Source: Pollutimonas sp035515055
Lineage (GTDB): Bacteria > Pseudomonadota > Gammaproteobacteria > Burkholderiales > Burkholderiaceae_B
DNA: 28,223 nucleotides
NCBI GenBank assembly: GCA_035515055.1
Contig: DATJBV010000019.1
Location: forward strand, 1 to 28,223
Reading direction: 5' to 3'
In this document: positions 22,313 to 28,223 of the stretch, piece after piece
Position numbering within the stretch: position 1 is the first letter of the stretch
How the letters are laid out: each line of letters opens with the position of its first letter
Notes under the pieces: generated by a model
What the model was told of the DNA's origin: nothing
Databases searched by the model: none
The model's input: only the letters and a program-made list of their open reading frames with translations
Made by a program: the position numbers and the translations under genes

Positions 22313-25300
22313 TACTGACTCGACATCAGGAAAGGAGCAAGGACGGCGCCGGTGTGCGAACGGTGGTGCAGGCTGGCAATGTGTTCGGGCGTGCCTTGTG
22401 CCACCAGTTGTCCGCCGCCGGTCCCGCCTTCCGGTCCCAGGTCCAGTACCCAATCCGCCTCCGCGATGATGTCCAGGTTGTGTTCGATGACGACGACGGT
22501 ATTGCCGGCGTCCACCAGTCGATGCAGGACATGCACGAGCTTTTCCACGTCGGCCATGGAGAGCCCCACCGTGGGCTCGTCGAGCACATACAAGGTATGC
22601 GGTATGCGCGACGCGCGGCCCGTTTTTATAACGCCTTCGGTGAGCCGTGCTTTGGCCAATTCCGTGACCAGCTTGATGCGCTGCGCTTCCCCGCCGGATA
22701 GCGTCGGGGAGGGCTGGCCCAGCGTCAAATAACCCAGGCCAACGTCCTGCATCAACTGCAGGATGCGCGATATTTTTGAATGCGCGGCAAAGTACGGAAT
22801 GGCTTCGTCAACTTCCATCTTCAGCACTTCGCCCGCGCTCTTGTCGGCCCATGTGACGTTCAGCGTATCGCGATTGAAGCGTTCTCCGTGGCAGGCGTCG
22901 CAATGCACTTTGACGTCGGGTAGAAAGCTCATTTCGATGGTGCGCAAGCCCTGGCCCTCGCACACCGGGCAACGTCCTTCCCCGGTGTTGAACGAAAAGC
23001 GAGCCGCGGTCCAGCCGCGCATGCGCGCATCGCGTGTCTGGGCGAAAAGCTTGCGTACATCGTCCCAAAAGCCGACATAGGTGGCGGGACAAGACCGTGG
23101 CGTCTTGCCGATTGGCGTTTGATCCACCTCCAATACACGGTCGATATGTTCCCAACCCGTGATGTTGACGCATCCATGCCAGGCAGGCGGGTGGCGCTTT
23201 GCAACAGCCTGAGCCACATTATCGAGCAATACGTCGCGCGCCAGGGTCGACTTGCCGGACCCCGACACGCCCGTGACGACGCTGAGGCGTCCGATAGGCA
23301 GCCTTGCAGTCACGTTATGCAGATTATGAAGATGCGCCGAGTGCACCTGCAGCATGGGGGTGTCGGCGCCGACTGGCCGACGCGGTTGCAGCGGGTGCTT
23401 CAATGGCGTCTTAAGGTAGCGTCCTGTGACCGATGTGGGACTGTCGATGAGGTCTTGCGCCGTCCCTTGCGCGACCACGGTTCCGCCGCGTACCCCGGCG
23501 CCGGGGCCGACGTCGATAATATGCGAGGCGCGGCGTATGGTTTCTTCATCGTGCTCGACGACCACCAGGGTATTGCCATTGCCCTCCAGGGCAGCGAGCG
23601 CATTCAGCAGGATTTGGTTGTCGCGCGGATGCAAGCCGATGGTGGGTTCGTCCAGGACATAGCACACGCCTTGGAGATTTGATCCGAGCTGCGCCGCTAG
23701 CCGGATGCGCTGGGCTTCGCCGCCCGAGAGGGTTGGAGCGGCGCGGTCCAGTGCCAGGTAGCTCAGGCCGACCTGATGCATGAAGTTCAGCCGACCCTGG
23801 ATTTCCACGAGAATATCGCGGGCAATTTCAACTTCCCTGCCTTGGGTGACCAGGCCGGCAAAAAACGTTTGCGCATCCGACACTGGCAGCGCGGCCAGTT
23901 CGGCAATGGAGCGGCCGCGCCATTGGAATGCGCGCGAGACGGGATTGAGCCGTTCCCCTTGGCACGCGCCGCAGGTCTCGGTATTGCCTTCGTACCAGGC
24001 ATTCCACGCCGTTTCTTCCCCCGTCTGTTCCGCATCGAAGCCGGCCAGTTGTACGCCAGTTCCGAAGCAACTCGCGCACCAGCCATGCTTGGAGTTGTAC
24101 GAGAACATCCGTGGATCGGGTTCAGGAAAACTGGTGCCGCAACTTGGGCATGCGCGCTTGACGGAAAAATGCCGTTGCCCGGCGCCGCCGGCAACTCCGC
24201 CCAGGCGCCGGTCCTCCAGCGTGCCGTTATTGATCGCGCCAATATCCAGCAACACGCTAAGGCTGCCCTGGCCATGTTCCAGCGCGCTGCGTATCGCCCC
24301 GCGAAGCTGGGCTTCGTCGCCCGGATCGACGACGAAATCGGCAATCGGCAATTCGATCGTGTGTTCCTTGTAGCGGTCCAGGCGCGGCCAAGGCGCCACA
24401 GGGATGAAGTCGCCGTCGACGCGCAGGTGGGTGTGGCCCTTGGCAGCCGCCCACTTGGCCAATTCGGTGTAATAACCTTTCCGGGCGCTGACCAGGGGCG
24501 CCAGTACACCGATGTGCCGGCCCTTATAGTCGCGCAGTAATTGCGCCGCTATCTGTTCCGGCTTTTGCGGCTCGACCGGCACGTGGCAAGTCGGACACAT
24601 TTGCGTTCCCAATTTCACATAAAGAAGGCGCAGGAAATGATGGATTTCCGTCATGGTCGCTACGGTGGACTTGCGTCCGCCGCGGCTGGTGCGCTGCTCG
24701 ATGGCGACGGTGGGGGGAATGCCGTAGATCGCATCGACATCGGGCTTGCCTGCCGGCTGCACGATGGCTCGCGCATACGCGTTCAGCGATTCCAGGTAGC
24801 GACGCTGCCCCTCGTTGAAAAGAATGTCGAAGGCCAGGGTGGATTTCCCCGATCCCGATACGCCGGTGATAACGGTGAATGTGTCGCGTGGAATACTGAC
24901 ATTTATCCCTTTAAGATTGTGCTCGCGCGCATTCACGATATCGATGCTTTTCACGCCGGGGGCGTACGCTCGCACCGGCTCCGCAACAAGGCGGGCATTC
25001 TGCGACTTGTCTTCATAGACGATGGCGCTGGTGTAATTCGCTAGCGCCTGTCCCGTATGCGACTCCGGATTATTGATGAGATCCGACGGCGTGCCGGTGC
25101 CAACCACTTGTCCGCCCAGGTCGCCGCCCTCGGGACCCAGGTCGATTACCCAGTCGGCAGCCCGGATCACGTCAAGATTATGTTCGATGATGAGAAGCGA
25201 GTGCCCCGCCGCCAGCAGCTTGCGAAACGCACGCATCAGCCTTGCGACATCGTCGAAGTGCAAGCCGGTCGTGGGTTCATCGAACAGGAACAGGCTGCCT

Positions 25301-27987
25301 TTCTTGGCTACCTTTGCCGTCGAGATACCGCTGCGGGTCGCGGCGGCCAGGTGGCCCGCAAGCTTCAGGCGCTGTGCCTCGCCGCCGGACAGCGTAGGCA
25401 CCGGCTGGCCCAGCCGCACGTATTCCAGCCCAACATCGGCCAAGGGCGCCAGTCCCCATTGCACGTCGCGCAAGCCGCTGAAGAAGGCGAGTGCTTCGGT
25501 GATGGTCATTTCGAGCACTTGGTCGATCGATGCGCTGCGCCCGAGATGTTCCACCTTCACTTCAAGGACCTCCGGACGGAAGCGCTTGCCATTGCAGTCG
25601 GGGCAGCGCAGGTAAACATCGGAGAGGAACTGCATTTCCACGTGTTCGAACCCTGTGCCGCCGCAAGTGGGGCAGCGCCCATCGCCGGTATTAAAACTGA
25701 AGGTCCCCGCGGTATACCCGCGCTCCCGCGATACAGGCGCTTGCGCAAATAGCTTTCGTATGGCATCGAAGGCGCCTACGTAGCTTGCGGGGTTCGACCT
25801 TGCCGTCTTGCCTATCGGCGACTGATCGACCATGACAACGTCGGCAAGTTGTTCGACGCCAAACAGATGTGCGTATTCTCCCGGGGACTCGGTGGGCCTG
25901 CCTTGCTGCTTGAGAATGGCGGGGTACAAGACATCCTGGATGAGCGTGGACTTGCCCGATCCCGACACCCCGGTAATGCACACCAGCCTGCCCAAGGGGA
26001 TGGAGACCGACACGTTCTTGAGGTTATTGGCCGTGACGCCTTCCAGCACCAGGCGCGGCGTATTCGGCGCCACAGGCATGGGGCGGGGCGCTTCAACGCG
26101 CAGCCGGCCGCCCAGGTAGTCTCCCGTGAGTGTGGCGGCGTTGCGCAAGGCCTGCGGCGTGCCATCGAAAACGATTTGGCCGCCGCGCTCGCCCGGCCCG
26201 GGACCGATATCGATGATGCGGTCAGCCGCAATCATGACCTGTGGATCGTGCTCGACGACGACCAGGGTATTGCCGTTGGCACGCAAGCGATGCATCACTT
26301 CGACCACGCGGTGCATATCCCGCGGGTGCAGCCCTATGGAGGGCTCATCCAGCACGAAAAGCGTATTCACGAGGGATGTGCCGAGCGCTGTCGTGAGATT
26401 GATGCGCTGGACTTCACCGCCAGACAGCGTCCGGCTCTGGCGATCGAGCGAAAGGTAGCCGAGGCCCACGTCGCACAGGAACTTGAGGCGCGTGCGCACT
26501 TCATTGAGCAGCAGCTCGATCGCCGCGTCCATGTCGGCGCCGAAACTGATATCGCCAAAATAAGAATGCACCAGGCTGATGGGCCGTCGCATGAGGTCAT
26601 GTATGCCAAGGCCGGGCAACGCATTCAGTTGATCGCGTGTCCAATGGCTATGCACGGGCATGAAGCGCGGATAGCCGTGGTCGGCGTCGGCCTGGACGTC
26701 GCTGCCCAGGCGCCATAGGGTCGCATCGGGCTTGATCCGGGCGCCGCCGCAGGCTGGGCAAGGTGTGTAGCTGCGGTATTTGGACAGCAAGACGCGGACA
26801 TGCATCTTATAGGCGCGAGATTCCAGCCAATCGAAGAAGCGTTGCGCTCCATACCATTGGGTCTTCCATGCGCCGGGTCCGCCTTTCCAATCCGGCGTGC
26901 CGTCGATCACCCAGCGTCTTTCGGCGTCGTCCAATGCTTCCCACGGCGTGTCGAGCCGCACGCCTGCACGCGGCGCGTATTGCTCCATTTCGGTTTGGCA
27001 TTCTTTATAGCTGGCGGTCTGCCATGGCTTGATGGCGCCGCCGCGCAAGGTCTTCTTCTCGTCGGGGACGACCAGGCCATAATCGATTCCCATCACGCGC
27101 CCGAAGCCCCGGCACGCGTCGCAGGCGCCAAGCGGTGAATTGAAGGAAAAATGACTGGGCAAGGGCGTGCCGTACTCGATATCGCAGGCGGCGCAGTGCA
27201 ATCGGCTGCTGAAACGCCATATGGTTTCGTTGTCTGTGTCGTTGTCGACCGCGTGAACGGCAATATGGCCGTCGCCGTGTTTCAGCGCGGCATCCAACGC
27301 CTCCATGACACGTTGCGGCTCGGCCGTGCCAAAGCGAAACCGGTCCTGAATAACGTGCAGTACGCGAAGCTTCTCGGCCTTGGGGGTGCGCTTGCCTTTG
27401 ACCTTCTTGGAGGCCGGCGGCGTGTGCATGCGCGTTTCTTCATGATGCACCCGCGTGTAGCCTTGCTGCTCCAGGAAGCCTCGTACCTCTTCCTCGGTGA
27501 AGTTGGCGGGTATTACCACAGGAAACGTGATGACCAGGCGCGGATCGGCTGGCTGTGCCCGGACCGCCAATTGTTGCTGTATGGATTGCGGACTGTCGCG
27601 CTGCACGCGTTGGCCGCAGCACTGGCAGTAAAGCTGGCCCAGCCGCGCGTACAAAAGCTTCAAGTGGTCGTTCAGCTCGGTCATCGTCCCCACCGTGCTT
27701 CGCGAGTTGCGCACCGGGTTGACCTGGTCTATGGCGATTGCCGGCAGTATCCCCTCGATGCGATCCACCTGAGGTTTATCCATGCGGTCGAGAAATTGAC
27801 GCGCATAGGGGGAAAACGTTTCGACGTAGCGCCGTTGGCCTTCAGCGTACAGCGTGTCGAAAGCAAGCGAACTTTTGCCTGAACCGGAAACGCCGGTGAG
27901 AACCAGTAGTTCGCCCGTGTTTATCGATACGTCGAGGTTCTTCAAGTTATTCTGGCGCGCGCCAAATATACGGATATGTGAGCTCAT
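22312..27987 (-). CDS. uvrA: Double-length UvrA excinuclease ATPase (tandem UvrA fusion)
   Basis: This 1891-residue chain contains two complete UvrA units (about 1-1005 and 1010-1891). UvrA is the damage-sensing ATPase of nucleotide excision repair and normally works as a dimer of ~940-residue subunits. Four Walker A motifs GVSGSGKS start at 32, 673, 1042 and 1573. Four LSGGE signatures start at 521, 866, 1420 and 1763, each with a DEP Walker B (e.g. LFVLDEPS, LFDEPTTG). Four CxxC-x19/20-CxxC zinc modules begin at Cys265, 772, 1280 and 1673. Both halves keep a segment where UvrB binds (about 140-260 and 1150-1250), more canonical in the second half (VLAPLVSARKGYY). No frameshift or stop separates the halves. 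pabB overlaps its stop. It may be a second UvrA beside a normal one elsewhere. Confidence 0.95.
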   Translation of the reverse strand: MSSHIRIFGARQNNLKNLDVSINTGELLVLTGVSGSGKSSLAFDTLYAEGQRRYVETFSPYARQFLDRMDKPQVDRIEGILPAIAIDQVNPVRNSRSTVGTMTELNDHLKLLYARLGQLYCQCCGQRVQRDSPQSIQQQLAVRAQPADPRLVITFPVVIPANFTEEEVRGFLEQQGYTRVHHEETRMHTPPASKKVKGKRTPKAEKLRVLHVIQDRFRFGTAEPQRVMEALDAALKHGDGHIAVHAVDNDTDNETIWRFSSRLHCAACDIEYGTPLPSHFSFNSPLGACDACRGFGRVMGIDYGLVVPDEKKTLRGGAIKPWQTASYKECQTEMEQYAPRAGVRLDTPWEALDDAERRWVIDGTPDWKGGPGAWKTQWYGAQRFFDWLESRAYKMHVRVLLSKYRSYTPCPACGGARIKPDATLWRLGSDVQADADHGYPRFMPVHSHWTRDQLNALPGLGIHDLMRRPISLVHSYFGDISFGADMDAAIELLLNEVRTRLKFLCDVGLGYLSLDRQSRTLSGGEVQRINLTTALGTSLVNTLFVLDEPSIGLHPRDMHRVVEVMHRLRANGNTLVVVEHDPQVMIAADRIIDIGPGPGERGGQIVFDGTPQALRNAATLTGDYLGGRLRVEAPRPMPVAPNTPRLVLEGVTANNLKNVSVSIPLGRLVCITGVSGSGKSTLIQDVLYPAILKQQGRPTESPGEYAHLFGVEQLADVVMVDQSPIGKTARSNPASYVGAFDAIRKLFAQAPVSRERGYTAGTFSFNTGDGRCPTCGGTGFEHVEMQFLSDVYLRCPDCNGKRFRPEVLEVKVEHLGRSASIDQVLEMTITEALAFFSGLRDVQWGLAPLADVGLEYVRLGQPVPTLSGGEAQRLKLAGHLAAATRSGISTAKVAKKGSLFLFDEPTTGLHFDDVARLMRAFRKLLAAGHSLLIIEHNLDVIRAADWVIDLGPEGGDLGGQVVGTGTPSDLINNPESHTGQALANYTSAIVYEDKSQNARLVAEPVRAYAPGVKSIDIVNAREHNLKGINVSIPRDTFTVITGVSGSGKSTLAFDILFNEGQRRYLESLNAYARAIVQPAGKPDVDAIYGIPPTVAIEQRTSRGGRKSTVATMTEIHHFLRLLYVKLGTQMCPTCHVPVEPQKPEQIAAQLLRDYKGRHIGVLAPLVSARKGYYTELAKWAAAKGHTHLRVDGDFIPVAPWPRLDRYKEHTIELPIADFVVDPGDEAQLRGAIRSALEHGQGSLSVLLDIGAINNGTLEDRRLGGVAGGAGQRHFSVKRACPSCGTSFPEPDPRMFSYNSKHGWCASCFGTGVQLAGFDAEQTGEETAWNAWYEGNTETCGACQGERLNPVSRAFQWRGRSIAELAALPVSDAQTFFAGLVTQGREVEIARDILVEIQGRLNFMHQVGLSYLALDRAAPTLSGGEAQRIRLAAQLGSNLQGVCYVLDEPTIGLHPRDNQILLNALAALEGNGNTLVVVEHDEETIRRASHIIDVGPGAGVRGGTVVAQGTAQDLIDSPTSVTGRYLKTPLKHPLQPRRPVGADTPMLQVHSAHLHNLHNVTARLPIGRLSVVTGVSGSGKSTLARDVLLDNVAQAVAKRHPPAWHGCVNITGWEHIDRVLEVDQTPIGKTPRSCPATYVGFWDDVRKLFAQTRDARMRGWTAARFSFNTGEGRCPVCEGQGLRTIEMSFLPDVKVHCDACHGERFNRDTLNVTWADKSAGEVLKMEVDEAIPYFAAHSKISRILQLMQDVGLGYLTLGQPSPTLSGGEAQRIKLVTELAKARLTEGVIKTGRASRIPHTLYVLDEPTVGLSMADVEKLVHVLHRLVDAGNTVVVIEHNLDIIAEADWVLDLGPEGGTGGGQLVAQGTPEHIASLHHRSHTGAVLAPFLMSSQ

Positions 27988-28075
27988 GGCCCTATGATAA
28001 TCGTTCTTTTTACCGGGCCTATAGTGGTTCTGAAATCGGTGCCGGTGATCGTGACATCGTGTGGCTGGTATATAA

Positions 28076-28087
28076 ACCGGCGCCGGT
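28076..28087. repeat. Perfect 12-base palindrome ACCGGCGCCGGT
   Basis: A perfect self-complementary 12-mer in the uvrA upstream region, overlapping the second copy of GCCGGTGA. It could be a protein-binding site; there is no functional evidence. Confidence 0.6.
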
Positions 28088-28118
28088 GACGGGGGCTGGG
28101 TTGGCTTAGGCGTTCGCG

Positions 28119-28137
28119 GTTACGGCGTAGCCGTAAC
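28119..28137. repeat. Inverted repeat GTTACGGC / GCCGTAAC
   Basis: A perfect 8-bp stem with loop GTA. Flanking CGCGG (28115-28119) and CCGCG (28141-28145) can extend pairing past a 4-base bulge. No T-run follows on either strand, so it is not a standard intrinsic terminator. Confidence 0.6.
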
Positions 28138-28182
28138 TACCCGCGCGTCTGGCCGTTTTCGGGCGGTGGCAGAACTCGTGGG

Positions 28183-28207
28183 ATGGATGATCCCCCGGAT
28201 CATCCAT
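28183..28207. repeat. Perfect 11-bp inverted repeat with 3-base loop
   Basis: ATGGATGATCC (28183-28193), loop CCC, and GGATCATCCAT (28197-28207) form an exact hairpin, the strongest by length in the window. There is no adjacent T-run on either strand. It could be an operator, a REP-like element or a structured 3' end of a gene beyond the window. Confidence 0.7.
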
Positions 28208-28223
28208 AAGCTTCCCCCTCGAA

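Larger units (their letters stand above)
27988..28223. other. Non-coding region upstream of uvrA, rich in palindromes
   Basis: These 236 bases to the window end contain no convincing gene; only ORFs of ~31-33 codons occur. The region holds a 12-base perfect palindrome, two stem-loops, and the 8-base repeat GCCGGTGA at 28041-28048 and 28082-28089. The uvrA promoter should lie here, but no clear LexA box (CTGT-N8-ACAG) is visible. Confidence 0.5.

Noticed and set aside
22312..27987. The possibility that uvrA is two adjacent genes
   Set aside because: The frame is continuous through residues ~985-1035 with no stop or start/ribosome-site signal at the junction, so a single fused protein is the simpler reading.
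27994..28089. A 31-codon ORF on the plus strand upstream of uvrA (MIIVLFTGPIVV...)
   Set aside because: It is short, has no ribosome site or recognisable family, and overlaps palindromes. It could be chance.
28107..28207. A ~33-codon ORF on the minus strand starting within the 11-bp palindrome (MDDPGDHPSHEF...)
   Set aside because: No ribosome site and no family recognised. Its start codon is part of a hairpin, so the hairpin explains the sequence better.
28119..28207. Intrinsic terminators at the hairpins near the window end
   Set aside because: Neither stem is followed by a run of T's on either strand.
1..28223. CRISPR arrays, insertion sequences, prophage, tRNA or rRNA genes
   Set aside because: No regularly spaced direct repeats, transposase or integrase motifs, phage genes, or tRNA/rRNA-like sequence were recognised on either strand.
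27988..28223. A LexA/SOS box for uvrA
   Set aside because: No CTGT-N8-ACAG or close match was found; the nearest, around CTGGTATATAAACCGG, deviates too much to call.

Overview
The window looks like the chromosome of a betaproteobacterium in the order Burkholderiales, most like the Alcaligenaceae (Bordetella/Pusillimonas type). This rests on GC-rich DNA with GC-ending codons, a gap-pgk-fba-purC-purE-purK gene order with a Calvin-type class II aldolase, a 293-residue PurC, and several TAAAAT -10-like boxes. The assignment is by recognition, not by a search. I see no rRNA, tRNA, CRISPR array, insertion sequence or prophage. Almost every base is coding, and no gene-free stretch exceeds 300 bases.

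Layout. Positions 1-7089 (+) hold lower glycolysis (gap 3' end, pgk), a molybdopterin adenylyltransferase (mogA), aldolase (fba), purine synthesis (purC, purE, purK) and the t6A tRNA-modification enzyme TsaC/Sua5. An alpha/beta hydrolase lies opposite at 7092-7931. A MaoC-like hotdog protein (+) follows, then glutaryl-CoA dehydrogenase and an acetolactate-synthase-like TPP enzyme (both -). Divergent from the TPP gene is a wrecked LysR regulator that keeps only its first ~31 and last ~20 codons. It leads directly into a periplasmic gamma-glutamyltranspeptidase (ggt, +). From 13564 to 17467 (-) come purU, an L-2-hydroxyglutarate-oxidase-like flavoprotein, a flavin reductase, pdxH and a ChaC-type gamma-glutamylcyclotransferase. 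Next are tcdA (+), a RIO kinase (-), a YkvI-like membrane protein and pabC (+). The final block (-) is pabB preceded by a 1891-residue UvrA made of two complete UvrA units in one chain. The last 236 bases are non-coding and rich in palindromes.

How the genes work together. The window is mostly housekeeping: glycolysis, purines and one-carbon units (purC, purE, purK, purU), folate (pabB, pabC), vitamin B6 (pdxH), tRNA A37 modification (tsaC for t6A, tcdA for its cyclisation), glutathione turnover (ggt, chaC) and glutarate/lysine-type catabolism (gcdH, lhgO-like). Genes are packed tightly, with start/stop overlaps at purE-purK, purK-tsaC, lhgO-purU and uvrA-pabB. Five convergent pairs are separated by only 2-27 bases.

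The most notable items are the double-length UvrA with all four ATPase sites and all four zinc modules intact, the internally deleted LysR gene with its probable operator still in place, a T8 tract at the start of tcdA, and the palindrome cluster upstream of uvrA. I did not find a clear new multi-gene system.
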